From: Spiroplasma monobiae MQ-1
GTDB taxonomy: Bacteria > Bacillota_I > Bacilli_A > Mycoplasmatales > Mycoplasmataceae
Reading direction: 5' to 3'
Assembly (NCBI RefSeq): GCF_002865545.1
Contig: NZ_CP025543.1
Span: forward strand, 558,001 to 622,000
DNA: 64,000 nucleotides
The notes beneath the pieces are model-generated. The model saw nothing but the letters and a program-made list of their open reading frames with translations, did no database searches and was not told the origin of the DNA. Made by a program: the position numbers and the translations under genes. Shown here piece by piece: positions 52,999 to 64,000 of this stretch (positions are counted from its first letter, which is position 1; each line of letters begins with the position of its first letter).

Positions 52999-53725
52999 TA
53001 TAATTTTCTTCTATAAATTCATAATAAGCTTTTGATTTGGTTATTCAAAAACTTGTTAAAATTTTAAAACTTTCTCCTTGGACTCACTCTTCATACTGTT
53101 TAATTTTAATTTCATCATGTAGTGAATCAGTTATTGGTTCCATTTCCAAAATTTCAAAATGTCTATTTGGGAAAGAAACTATTGGTGAGAAACCTTTATA
53201 AATAAGTGTAGTTTGTAAAAAGAATCAACAAAACAGTAGAGAATTTTCTCCAAAAGTAGATTCAACATGACTTTTGTGTAAGAAAATAGAAATTTCCGTT
53301 ATTATTTCATCTACTGTATTTAATTCTTCCGATCTTTTTATCATTTTACCTAATTTTTCATAAACCAAATTATTTTCATCTTCATTTGTAAATTGATCGT
53401 ATAAATTACCATCTTTATTTAGCAATAAGTAAATATCTTTAAAATCAGAAACTTTAAGTCCGGGATGGTTTCCATTATTTTCTTCAATAAATTTACCTTT
53501 TTCTAAAATAACCCTTCTCATTTCCATTCAAGTATCAGCTAACATTTCAGCATATTTATCAGGTAGTTTTGATACATGATCAAAATCAGAACCAACAATT
53601 CTTGTTTCAAGCGAATTAAAAATTTCTGCAAGAGAACATTTCCCATCTAACATCTTCATATAATTAAAAGTATGGTCAGCTCCAGCACAAATTCAAAACT
53701 CGTCATTTTTATAGTACTCTTTCAT
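52994..53725 (-). CDS. Hypothetical protein, 243 aa, paralogue of 53749
   Basis: Not recognised. Aligns with the next gene: KEYYKNDEFWICAGAD versus VFYRNDDFWNDKGAD, then NYMKMLDGKCSLAEIFNSLE versus SYLNMLKIKASRDEIFELIA, so they derive from one duplication. Soluble, helical, acidic. AAGGGGTTTAAA before the ATG. Accessory pair inserted between era and cdd. Confidence 0.65.
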
Positions 53726-53748
53726 TTTAAACCCCTTATTTTTTATTT

Positions 53749-54465
53749 TTACTCATATTTTTTTCTATCATTAAAATTAAAATTTTCTACCTTATCCTTA
53801 AACATTGTAACTAAAGTTCTAAATTCTGGACATAAAGAGAAATTTTTAGCATTATTTTGTTTTGCAAATTTTAAAATCTCAAAATGTAATTTTCATATCT
53901 CTTCAAGTTCTATACCTTCTTGGAATATAGCTGGTCCAAAACCTCTTGATATTAGCGCTGTTTCGACTAATCAAAAGAAAAATCTAAAAGTTATATCCCC
54001 TAAACAATTATCCAAAGTTAAATCATAGGCCGCTGCTAATAGATACTCTAAAAGAGAATCAAAAGTTTCTACAATTGTCATTTTTGATATTATTCTTTCA
54101 ATTTTTGACAAGAATTGCAAACTTTCTTGAGTTTCACCTTCAAACATATAAAGATATTTTTTACTTGGATCCATACAAGAATAAATACCTATAAACTCTT
54201 CTAATATTAATGTATCCATCCTACGTGCATATTTTTTTTCAAATGCTTTAATTTTTATTATTATTTCTCTTACAAAATTTCACGCTTTAATATAATTTAT
54301 TACCACTTCTCCGAAATCATTTGCAATTTCTGGATCTAGATATTCCTTTTCTGCTATTAATTCAAAAATTTCATCCCTAGAAGCTTTGATTTTTAACATA
54401 TTAAGATACGAACTTATAAAATCCGCACCCTTATCGTTTCAAAAGTCATCATTTCGATAAAACAC
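53749..54465 (-). CDS. Hypothetical protein, 238 aa, paralogue of 52994
   Basis: Begins with GTG (VFYRNDDFW), with AAGGGGTGTCATA upstream; alignment with its paralogue supports that start. Helical, with LDNCLGDITFRFFFW and ILKFAKQNNAKNF in the C-terminal half. No known family. Immediately downstream of cdd by 15 nt, so it may be co-transcribed with cdd. Confidence 0.65.
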
Positions 54466-54480
54466 TATGACACCCCTTAA

Positions 54481-54891
54481 CTAGTTATCTATATTTTTCA
54501 CTGTAAACGCATAGGGTAAAAAATCTTTTACCTCATATGAACCTACAAATTCATTTATATTGTAAACTCAAATATTTTGATTTTCTAAAAGTAATTCAAA
54601 AAGAGTTTGTCTACATGTACCACACGGAGAACCAAAACCACTTGAATCTGTATATAGAGCCACAGTTTCAACATCATTTTTGTTGAACCCCTGTGCTATC
54701 AATTGAGTTAACGCACTTCTTTCAGCGCAGATTGTTGGGCTATATGTTGCATTTTCAACATTTACACCCTTAATTTTTTGTCCATCTTTTAAATAAATTA
54801 TGCAAGAAACTCTGAAATTTGAGTATGGAGCATAAGCTCTTTCTCTCAATTCTTTCAATTCCTCATAAACTTTGTTTTTATCTAAATTCAT
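54481..54891 (-). CDS. cdd: Cytidine deaminase
   Basis: 136 residues. CAERSA (zinc Cys and catalytic Glu) and PCGTCRQ (two zinc Cys) define the tetrameric cytidine deaminase. RAYAPYSNF is the family start motif. It converts cytidine or deoxycytidine to uridine. AAGGTGCAAATT precedes the ATG at 54891; an upstream TTG in frame is less likely. Order dgkA-cdd is conserved. Confidence 0.93.
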
Positions 54892-54915
54892 AATTTGCAC
54901 CTTATCCAATTCTTA

Positions 54916-55326
54916 TTATTGAGCAACTAACCCAAAATAGGCTAATATTGCTGGAATATATATCAAGAATCCAATCACAACAGACAGCAGCGCATTAATT
55001 ATGCTTGCGGCTGCACAAATATCTTTGATTTTCTTGGCCTGAATGTTATATTCAAAACTTAATAAATCAACAAAGTTTTCAACTGAAGTATTAACAAATT
55101 CAAAACCAGTTAAAACCCCAATAGTCAGAATAACTATGGCTCATTCAGTTGTGGATAAACCTACCCATATACCCAAACCAATTGCTAATATAACAACAAT
55201 TAAGTAGACAATTAAAGTTGATTCTTCTTTAAATGCTGTAAAAATACCTCTTGCTGCATTAGCAAATTTATTTTTTACACGAATACCAACCTTATTTTTC
55301 TTCTTAACGTCGCTTTTTTTCGCCAT
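54916..55326 (-). CDS. dgkA: Undecaprenol/diacylglycerol kinase family protein
   Basis: 136 residues. Basic N-terminus (MAKKSDVKKKNK), then helices 1-4 with FEFVNTSVENFVDLL, the DGK active-site motif. Phosphorylates undecaprenol or diacylglycerol at the membrane. AAGGTGCAAGAAA precedes the ATG. Undecaprenol has no peptidoglycan role here, so the lipid substrate is uncertain. Confidence 0.88.
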
Positions 55327-55401
55327 TTTCTTGCACCTTATTTCTGCTCTTTTATTATATTTAATAAAAGTTAAAATTGCAATACATAAAAAAATACCTT
55401 A

Positions 55402-55872
55402 TTAAGGCATTGTGTAAAATATGTTTTGTTTTTCTAAAATCAAATCTGTTAAACCAAACATTTCATCAGCTTCTTTTTGATTATTTTCATGATCATAGCC
55501 AAGTATATGAAGCAATCCATGAATAAATAATCAAGCCATTTCTTCTTTGATTGAATGATTATATTTTTCAGCTTTATTTTTAGCTTCTTCAAAAGTTATA
55601 AAAATATCTCCGATTTCTTTAAACTCTAATTGACTATATATCCCAAAATCATCATCTATAGGAAAAGAAATAACATCTCCAACATAGTCTTTTTTTCTAT
55701 ATTCATTGTTTATTTCTCTTGATCTTTTTGAGTCAATAAAATTAACCGATAGACTTAATGATTGTTCTATTTTCATCACCTCTTTTGCAGAATTTAATAA
55801 AATAGAATAAAGCTCTTCATATTCTTTTAAGTTTTCATTTGTTTCATAATTAAATTCTAAAGAATCTTTCAT
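55402..55872 (-). CDS. ybeY: Endoribonuclease YbeY
   Basis: 156 residues. HGLLHILGYDH gives the three zinc His, preceded by the DVISFP motif of the UPF0054 family. It matures 16S rRNA and takes part in ribosome quality control. AGGAGAATTTCT precedes the ATG. First gene of the ybeY-dgkA-cdd run after an accessory exporter. Confidence 0.92.
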
Positions 55873-55889
55873 AGAAATTCTCCTATTAT

Positions 55890-56267
55890 CTAAAAAATAT
55901 TTGATAGTAAATAAGATAATAAAGATATCTTTTCACCATATATTAGAACATTATTTGAAGGATACTTAACACTTCCAATATTATTAACTTTAATTTTTAT
56001 TAAAGAGTTTGAATATTCAAGTTTTGAAGAATCAACAAACATATTTCCTTGATTTGTTTCTAAAATTATATAATCAATTAGACTTATATTCAAATTTTTA
56101 TTGCTTAATAGATACAAATCTCTAATGATATCACCTTGACCATCAATATACTCTTGAATATAAATTGAACCAGAAAATATTTGTTGCTTTTGAATTAATA
56201 GAAGAATAATAAGAACAAAAACAATTATAAATAACATTAAATATAATGTTCTAATATCTTTTTTCAT
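55890..56267 (-). CDS. Single-pass accessory protein of the C39 ABC exporter
   Basis: 125 residues: one N-terminal transmembrane helix (about 8-27), then an extracellular-type beta-rich domain. Start overlaps the exporter's stop by 1 nt (TAATG), so expression is coupled. Not a full HlyD, but its place and topology resemble the short accessory proteins of bacteriocin exporters. Downstream is ybeY. Confidence 0.55.
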   Translation of the reverse strand: MKKDIRTLYLMLFIIVFVLIILLLIQKQQIFSGSIYIQEYIDGQGDIIRDLYLLSNKNLNISLIDYIILETNQGNMFVDSSKLEYSNSLIKIKVNNIGSVKYPSNNVLIYGEKISLLSYLLSNIF

Positions 56268-58291
56268 TAAAGTACCTCAACTTTCTTTTCAAAAAAGTTA
56301 GCATATGCTATATCATGATCACACATTATGATTAATGAGTTTTTTTTATAATTTATAAAAGCTTTAAACAAAAAATATGCAGTATGTTTATCAACATTAC
56401 TTAATGGTTCATCTATTAAATATAATTCTTTATTTGTAAAAAACAAACTAATAAAGTTAACTATTTGTCTTTGCCCTTTACTTAGGTTTGAAGCATTATC
56501 AAATATTTCCTTGTCCAAACTTATATTGTTTCTATCTAAAATTTCTAATAAATGAAGTTTCTTTAAAATATCCAGATCAACTTTATTTTTGAACTGTTGA
56601 ATATTTTTTCAAACACTTCCATTGAACAAATAATCGTATTGTCCTAAGTAAATTGATTTCTCTAAATAACTTTTATTTTCTACTTCTTTTAAATTATGCT
56701 TTTCATTTATAATTATTTCTCCCTCATATGATTTGAAGTTTCCTGAAAGTAATTTTAATAAAGTTGTTTTTCCACTACCACTTTTACCATGTACAAAGGT
56801 ACTTTTATTAAAAGTAAAACTAAAATCTTTCAACAAGCAATTATCACTTTTATATTTATAAATGTTTTTAGCTTCTATTTTATCTATTGAACTTATTGAT
56901 ACAACACTATCATTTTTTCTATCTTCAAAAATAAATTTTAATGATCTATCTGCTATAAAAATCTCTTGTAGCTCTAATATAAAATTGGTTATGTTAGAAA
57001 AGAAATTGTTTATATAGTTGCTAAGTGATGTATAAAATAATAAATCTGCAACACTAAATTTATTATCATTTATATAGATAACAGATATATAAAAAATTAG
57101 GTAAAAAAATAATTTACTTACTAAATCGAAAGTCATTTCACTTTTGTTATTTAAATTAAATAAATTGTTATTGACTTCAATGTTTTCTTTATATGTTTTA
57201 TGATTTGAATATTTAGTTTCCTCTTCTATACCCTTATATTTTATTTCTTCAAAGCCATCAATGATTTGTCTGTAATTTAATGAGAATTCTAAAATCTTTC
57301 TTTCTTTTCTCATCTTAAGCTCTTTCATCAAATAAAATAAACCAACAGATATAGTTATAGAAATAAGATTTTGAACCAAAACCAAAGAAAGAATAAATGG
57401 AGATATCAGTAATAAAAATATTGAAGACATTAAAAATAATATTGTACCCAAAGGAATGCTTATTGTAGTTTGCGTTATAAATTCACTCATGATATTTATA
57501 TAAGTTAACTTTTTAATTCATTCTTCCTTTGAGAAAGAATTAAATTTTTCAATGTCTAATTTTAATAACTTATTTTTATAAAGATTATATATATTTTGAC
57601 TAATTTTACTTTTTATTCTATAAATAATTTTATTCATAGAATAATTTATAGAAATTTGAATAGCAAATATTGATATAAAGGTTATGAAAATAATTTTCAT
57701 TAATCTGCTATCTTTTATATTTATGTTATCCATATATATTTTTATAAAGTTATTACTTATTAGAAATAATATATTTAGTAAAAATGAAATTGAAAATATT
57801 AGTAAAACTTCTTTTTTAAATATTTTAATAAATGTAAACCAATTAAAAATACCTTTAGTTTTAAATTCTAGTTTTTGAATAGATTTAGTTGTTGAAAGAT
57901 ATCCTTGATATATCTTTTCCAAATTATTTAAAGAAATTCATTTTAAGTCATCGCAATTTGGATCTGCAATTAAAAACATATCCTTATTTCTTTTGTAAGC
58001 TACTATAAAGTGTTCTTGATTATTTTTATTTACCACATTTAAAACTATTGGGTTAGTAATTTCAATTTGGCACAATTCCTTAAAATTACAAGAATAAGAA
58101 ACGAACTCAACTTTATATTTAAATAGCAATGACTCAATATCATATAAACTAAGCATTTCATCTCCCAAAGAGTTATCAAATTTTATTTCTTCAATACCAA
58201 AATTTTTATTTTGATAATAATTAATCAACATAGTTGAAACCGCTATGCCACAATCATTTTCTTCTCTTTGTTTTAAAAATTTATAACTCAT
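56267..58291 (-). CDS. C39-peptidase ABC transporter
   Basis: 674 residues in three domains. Residues 1-125: C39 peptidase with Cys14 (ENDCGIA), His94 (EHFIVAY) and Asp110 (ADPN). Residues about 140-420: six transmembrane helices. Residues about 470-674: ABC domain with Walker A GKSGSGKTT (K508), signature LSKGQRQ at 602-608 and Walker B LYLIDEP. Exports and trims double-glycine leader peptides. No leader-peptide gene was found nearby. Frame needs three TGA(Trp) readthroughs. GGTGATCAA precedes the ATG. Confidence 0.9.
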
Positions 58292-58321
58292 TTGATCACC
58301 ATTTAACTAATCGACACAAAA

Positions 58322-58344
58322 AAAAGTTAAATTAAAATTTAACT
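58322..58344 (-). terminator. Intrinsic terminator of rimP
   Basis: GTTAAATT/AATTTAAC stem with eight T on the minus strand; overlaps the stop of rimP. Confidence 0.8.
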
Positions 58345-58817
58345 GCAAATCTTATAAAATCGATTTCGTCTCATTTCAATTTAACTTTTTTAGGTCTACC
58401 TTTGATAAAGAAATTGAATAAAAATTCTTCATCTTTAAATTCGCTTAAATTTCCTGAAAATTCATTAAATGTTTCAATTGGTTCTTTTACTTTTAAGAAG
58501 AAATAACTACCAACATTGTTTTTTAGAACTTCTTTAGTTTTAACAATCCTTTCGGCTCCAGCACTTGCAACTTCAAGAATGTATGGTTCTTTTAATTCTG
58601 AAATATCATCTAAGAATTCTGAAAGATTTTCATTTGCTTTAATTAATAAATCAAAGTCCATATTTTTTTTAGTTTCATCTTTATTTTCAACCAAAACTTG
58701 TAGGACAGTTGATTCGAAGTCATTTACTATATTTAATTCATATAGCAAAAAATCACACTTATTAAGAATATCTTTTATATTATCTAAATATTTACTTTTT
58801 ACAATTTCTAATGACAT
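58332..58817 (-). CDS. rimP: Ribosome maturation factor RimP
   Basis: 161 residues. SYFFLKVKEPIE and the LEVASAGAERIVKT core (LEVSSPGxxRPL in other species) identify it; the C-terminus is shorter than in Gram-negatives. Assists 30S assembly. AGAGGTAACT precedes the ATG. After polC in the usual order, but nusA does not follow here. Confidence 0.85.
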
Positions 58818-58867
58818 AGTTACCTCTTTTATATAATTATTTTATATCATTTTAGCCTATAAATAAA

Positions 58868-58886
58868 AAAGATAATGATTTTCATT
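58868..58886 (-). terminator. Possible terminator of polC
   Basis: Short AATGA/TCATT hairpin followed by TTTTTTATTT on the minus strand; weak stem. Confidence 0.35.
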
Positions 58887-61800
58887 TTAGAAATTAAATG
58901 AAAGCTGTTCATCATCTTTTAAGTTATCTGTAATTTTCAATTTTGCAAAAATTTCAATTTGTGTTTGAGTAACTTGAGTTCTTTGCTTTAGATCATTTAC
59001 ACTATTGATTTGTCTCTCTTGACGAGCGTTAACAATAGAATTTGCCACCGCTTCTCCAAGTGAGTCAATAACGTTGAATGGAGGTATTAAAACTTTTTTA
59101 TCTTCTTCTTTGAAGATAACAAATTTATTTCCTTCAGAGATATTAAAGTTAATATTTCTGATTTCAACTCCCCTTGCAAACATCTCCAATAAAACCTCAT
59201 AAACAGTAATTAAACCATTTTCCTTTGCAGTAACTGGTAACTTATTATTTTGTCTATGTTTAATATCATCAATAGCTGCTTTAACTGCTTCTTTTCCTTT
59301 TAGAGCAGTTTCTAAATCAAAGAAGTCAGCTCTAGTTGAAAATCAAGTTGCATAATATTCTTCTGGATAATAAATTTTGTATCAAGCAACTCTATATGCC
59401 ATTAAAACATACGCTGTTGCATGCGCTTTTGGAAACATATATTTTATTTTCAAACAACTGTTAATGTATCATTCAGGGACATTATTTTCCTTCATAAGAG
59501 CAATTCACTCTTTTGATAACCCTTTTCCTTTTCTTACACTTTCCATAATGTTGAAAGCATTTGAAGGATCCATTCCCATAGACATTAAGTAAACCATAAT
59601 ATCATCACGACAACCAATAACTGATGAAATATTTGCAATACCATCTTTAATTAAAGATTGTGCATTACCAACATATACGTCAGTACCATGACTTAATCCA
59701 GAAATTTGAACTAAGTCTGCAAATGTTTTTGGTTGTGTTTCTTTTAACATGTTTCGAACAAATTGAGTTCCAAATTCTGGAAGACCAATTGCTCCAGTTG
59801 TTTCTCCTAGAATTTCTTGTGAATCAATTTTTAATGCAGAAAGTTCTGAGAACAACGAATAAACTGCTTTATCATCTGTAGGAACTTTAATTGGATCAAA
59901 TCCTGTCAAATCATAAAGCATTCTTAAAGCGGTTGGATCTACGTGGCCCAATATATCCATCTTTAATAAGTTATCGTGAATTGAATGGAAATCGAAGTGA
60001 GTTGTTTTTCAATCACTTGTTTCATCATCTGCAGGATAGTTAACTGGGGTAAAGTCTTCTATGTCGTATTCTTTTGGAAGAATGATAATTCCCCCTGGGT
60101 GTTGTCCAGTTGTTCTTTTAACTCCCGTAGAAAGAGATGATAATCTTTCAACTTCAGCTTTTCTTATTAAATCTAAATTCATATTTTGTTTTTCAAAATA
60201 TCCCATTGTAAATCCATAAGCTGTTTTTTCAGCAACTGTTGAAATTGTTCCAGCTCTAAATACATTGTTCTCTCCAAATATTTCTTTTGTAAAGTTGTGA
60301 GCTATTGGTTGATATTCTCCTGAGAAATTTAAATCTATATCAGGAACTTTATCCCCATCAAAACCTAAAAATGTTTCAAAGGGAATATCATGTCCATCAC
60401 CTATTAACTTTGTATTACAATTTGGACAATTTTTCTCTGGTAAGTCATAGCCACATTTATATTCTTCTGGCGTTTCAAAATCAGAATATTTACACTCAGC
60501 ACATCTATAGTGAGCCTTAAGTGGATTAACTTCTGTAATTAAAGAAGTTGTTGCCACAAATGAACTTCCAACAGATCCACGACTTCCAACTAGATAACCA
60601 TCATCATTTGATTTTTTAACTAACAAGTGACTAATTCAATAAACAACTGCAAAACCATGTTTTATAATTGAAGCTAATTCTTTTTCTAAACGAGCTTCAA
60701 CTATTTGTGGAAGTTTTTCTCCATAAAGAAGTTTTGCATTTTTATAACATTCATCTGTTAAAAGTTTATCAACATTATCAATGTTGGGAGGATACGAACC
60801 TGACTTAATTGGTGTTACATCTAAATCAATCATGTCAGAAATTAATTTTGGATTTTCTATTACAATTTCATTTATTAATTCACTATCTTCCAACCACTTA
60901 AATTCTTCTAACATTTCATTTGTAGTTCTTAAATGTTGATCTGGATTATCTTTTACTCTTTGTTTGAAGTCGTAAAGTGGATGGTATGCTCCACCAAGTC
61001 CTTTTGTGTTTATATAAATATCTCTAATTTTTTTAATTTCTGGTTCAACATAGTGGGCATCACTTGTTGCTACAATTTTTTTACCAAATTTATTTGCAAC
61101 TTCAATTATTTTTCTAATTAAATTTTTTAGTTCGTCCATTGTTAAATCTTCTGTTTGAATTAATTTCTTATATACACTTAGAGGTTGAATTTCTATGTAG
61201 TCAAATTTAAGAATAGCTTCTTCTAACATTTCAAAAGTTCCAGTTCTTGCATATTCAAAAACCATACCATTAACACAACCACTACCAATTAAAATATTAT
61301 TCTTTTCTCTCATTTCTAAAAGTTTAGATTCAAATATTTTTGGAGATCCTAAAAAGTTTTCTGTGTGAGAATAAGAAATTAGTTTGTAAAGATCTTTTAG
61401 TCCTTGTTGATTTTTTGCAAGAACATTTACATGAAAACCTCTAGATCTTCTAAAGTTTTCATTTTCATATTTATCTTTATTAAATTTATTTCAATCAGAA
61501 TCAACATCAATAGGAATAATTTTTTTAGCTTCACTTCACATATGTTCATACATGTTTGTAAGTACTTCAGCATCATAATCAGCACGGTGAGCAATTTTTT
61601 CATCATATAAAATTTGATATGCTTTAGCAACAGTTCCTAATCTGTGATTCTTTAATTTAGGTTGCAACACCCTTCCAAGAGATAAAGTATCAATTACAGT
61701 GTTTGTTAATTCACCATAACCAAGTTTCTTTGCATAAGACTGTAAAAAGTTAAAGTCGAAGTTTGCGTTGTGAGCAATTAAAATACCGTCTTGAATTATT

Positions 61801-63335
61801 TCCATTATTTGTTTAAATTCAATTTCAATTGAATTTTTATCTTCTAACATCTCATTTGTAATATGAGTAAGTTCTGTTGTAAATTTTTTTAGAGGTTTAG
61901 ATGGTTTGATAAGAATATCATATTTCTTTGAAGTACCTTTTGCATAATCATATACATTCGCACCAAATTCAATTATTTCATCATGCTCTGGAGATAAACC
62001 AGTTGTTTCTAAGTCAAAAACTACAAATTTAGCTTCTCTAAGTTTTTGTTCTTTTGGATTTTTTACAAGTCAAACTTCATCTTGCAACATTACAAGTTCA
62101 CTACCATAAATTAATTTAAGTTTATTTTCTGGTTCAACACCTTTGTTTACATTTGAAATCGCATAGTAAGCTTCAGGGAAAGCTTGTACATTTAAGTGAT
62201 CTGTAATTGCAATTGAGTCTCAACCAAATCTTTTTGCAGCTTCAATATATTCTTTTGCAGTACTTACACCATCCATTACAGACATTTTTGTGTGAGTATG
62301 TAGTTCAATCCTCTTAACTTTTGCTTCATCTTTTCTATAAACTTTTTTAGATTCAATTTTCTTGTATTTATTTATATAAAAAATATAACTCTTATCAAAT
62401 GCAGAAAAATTAAAGTTACCATTAAAAGAAACTCAATCACCTTTTCTTATTATTTGATTTTCAAAACCAACAAAACTTTCTTTTGTTTCTTCTGTTATTT
62501 CATCAAAGAAAGTGGGATCATTATTTCTTTGAAAGAAAATACAACTTACAGATGATGTTCCATCTGAAATTGCAATATTATAAATATTTCTTCCAGTTTT
62601 TGATTGACGAATGCTTTTTGAAATAACTTCACCATGTATTGTTACATTTTGTGCATCTTCTTCTAAGTCTAAGATTTTTTCATAAGTTGGATTATTTAAT
62701 AGATCATCATTTGATCTATATTTAGGTTTCATTGTTGGAGACTTTACTTTATCTTCTACAAATTCTTTTTGAGCAGTTGGCACATATTGAGAAGCTTTTT
62801 GATATTGTTCTCTGATTGATTCTAAAACATCAGTTTCAAGATTTTCTTTTACTCTAATTTCTAAATCAACATTTCTAAAACCGTATTTTAATAACTTGTT
62901 TTTATAATAATCTTTATGATCTTCTAAAAGAATTTTTTCAGTTTCATTTGAAACATTAAAGAAAACCATTCTGTGGTCATTAAAGTAATCAACAGTTGAA
63001 GGTGAAAGTATTTTAATAGTTCCTGTTTTAACTTCAGCCTTTTGATCTTTCACATATTCAATATGTTCTCAAATTAATTCTTTTGAATAATTTTCATTTT
63101 CAACTTCCAAGTTTAACTTTGTAGGAACAAGTGTGTTTGTAGTTAAACTAGTTTCTACTTTATGTAATAAATGAATGGGTAAGAAGTCCTTAATTTTAAT
63201 AAATACTCTTAATTTATTTGTGCTTTCACTAAATTCAGCTTCTTTATAAAAGTGAGCTTGATCAAAATAAACTTCTTCTGATTCTTCTAAAAAAACATTA
63301 AGTTTTTCAAACATTTCTTTAACTTCTCTGTTCAT
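58887..63335 (-). CDS. polC: DNA polymerase III subunit alpha, PolC type
   Basis: 1482 residues, Gram-positive type with built-in 3'-5' exonuclease. Order: N-terminal domain and OB fold (1-300), PHP domain ([16 protein letters not shown]), DEDD exonuclease inserted in PHP ([26 protein letters not shown]), zinc finger (CAEC, CPNC), polymerase palm and fingers ([18 protein letters not shown]) and tail. A dozen TGA(Trp) codons restore the frame. AAAGGGGTAGACAAA before the ATG. Located between rseP and rimP as in other Firmicutes. Confidence 0.95.
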
Positions 63336-63362
63336 TTTGTCTACCCCTTTTTTTATTTCCTA

Positions 63363-64000
63363 TTAGATTATAAAATCTTTTAATGTAATTATTACAAATA
63401 ATAATAAAAATAAAATAGCACCAGCAGTATTTACAATTACTTTGTATTTTGTTGGTAATTCTTTTCTTATTATCATTTCTATAAAGTTTTCCAATAATCT
63501 ATACCCATCTAATGGTGGTATAAATATTAGATTTAATATGAATAAGTTAGCACTAATTGTAGCAACATAAATAAAGAATTGATCTGCACTTTCTAGTAAG
63601 TTAGCAGTTTGTTTTGCAACACCAACTGGACCAACCAAGTTTGACAAATTACCAGTAAAAACATTGCCAATGGCTTCAAGAATTGATAATGATGCTTTGA
63701 AAGTTTCTCCTCAACCAGCACCATAAGCTTTTAATGTGGTTTCATATAATCTATTTGGTGAAGAAATACCAATTGATTGTCCATATTCTATATCGTGTTT
63801 TTCTGTAATTTTTGCATCTGTCAAAGCATATCCACTATACTTATCGACTTGTTTGTATGCAAATTGTATTTTTACATTTTCTTCATTTTTCGATAATCCC
63901 AAATTATCTATAAAACTATATACTGTTGTTTTGTAATCAACTGCTTTTTGATTATTTAAATCATTTATTTTTGGATCACATTTTGTTTCTTCTAATGAGT
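63363..64000 (-). CDS. rseP: Site-2 protease RseP, C-terminal part (window edge)
   Basis: Partial gene running off the right edge; 212 residues to the stop at 63363. FTGNLSNLVGPVGVAKQ and the metal-binding IFIPPLDGYRLLE (LDG, with the third zinc ligand) are RseP hallmarks, followed by a final transmembrane helix. The N-terminal HExxH part lies outside. Metalloprotease cleaving within the membrane. Adjacent to polC. Confidence 0.88.

Noticed and set aside
1-64000. CRISPR array, tRNA, rRNA or IS transposase
   Set aside because: No regularly spaced repeats, cloverleaf consensus or transposase motif was seen on either strand.

Overview
This is a low-GC Mollicutes chromosome fragment in which TGA encodes tryptophan: almost every gene is interrupted by TGA codons that restore a conserved protein when read as Trp. 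The class is clear from PolC, alpha2 glycyl-tRNA synthetase, a NadD-YqeK fusion and many lipoproteins with a VVAC-type lipobox. The DNA methyltransferase at 23975-25135 matches, as far as I can recall that sequence, the 386-residue CpG methyltransferase M.SssI from end to end. I therefore infer the source is Spiroplasma monobiae MQ-1 (Spiroplasma sp. MQ1) or a very close relative. No rRNA, tRNA, insertion sequence or CRISPR array was recognised.

Layout. 1-5.9 kb: a dual-specificity phosphatase pair, a membrane-anchored alpha/beta hydrolase, an S1-domain protein, a tiny Cys protein, an unknown 274-residue protein and a secreted protein. 6.0-28.0 kb is an accessory, defence-rich island. It holds an aldo/keto reductase, a Dam-type methylase with a DpnII-type GATC nuclease, and a three-gene operon of a DUF2130 coiled-coil/nuclease-like protein, a Hachiman-like helicase and a DUF1837/HamA-like nuclease. 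Next come a lipoprotein and a secreted protein, an AlaX editing protein, an HNH mini-gene beside an inverted repeat, a Sau3AI/MutH-type nuclease, a repeat lipoprotein and a SemiSWEET-like protein. The M.SssI gene with an HNH endonuclease immediately behind it, a ROK kinase, a SAM methyltransferase and a cytosine-C5 methyltransferase lacking the catalytic Cys close the island.

28.1-44.5 kb: housekeeping and surface genes. These include Cof-type HAD phosphatases, MTA/SAH nucleosidase, NadD-YqeK, small Cys-rich proteins, a 901-residue membrane-anchored repeat protein with a small paralogue of its N-terminus, a 751-residue lipoprotein, IspH, a Nif3-like protein and TrmK. 44.5-64 kb: the conserved block rseP-polC-rimP ... 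ybeY-dgkA-cdd ... era-recO-glyS-dnaG-rpoD, all on the minus strand. Two accessory insertions break it: a C39-peptidase ABC exporter with its accessory protein (between rimP and ybeY) and four unknown genes, two membrane proteins plus two paralogous soluble proteins (between cdd and era).

How it works together: within about 20 kb the cell carries m6A GATC modification, a DpnII-type enzyme, a second GATC-type nuclease without an evident partner methylase, CpG modification with a candidate nuclease partner, and a helicase-nuclease system. The most promising undescribed items are the candidate CpG restriction nuclease next to M.SssI, the DUF2130-helicase-nuclease operon (whose last gene appears cut by an in-frame TAG), and the conserved but catalytically dead C5 methyltransferase.
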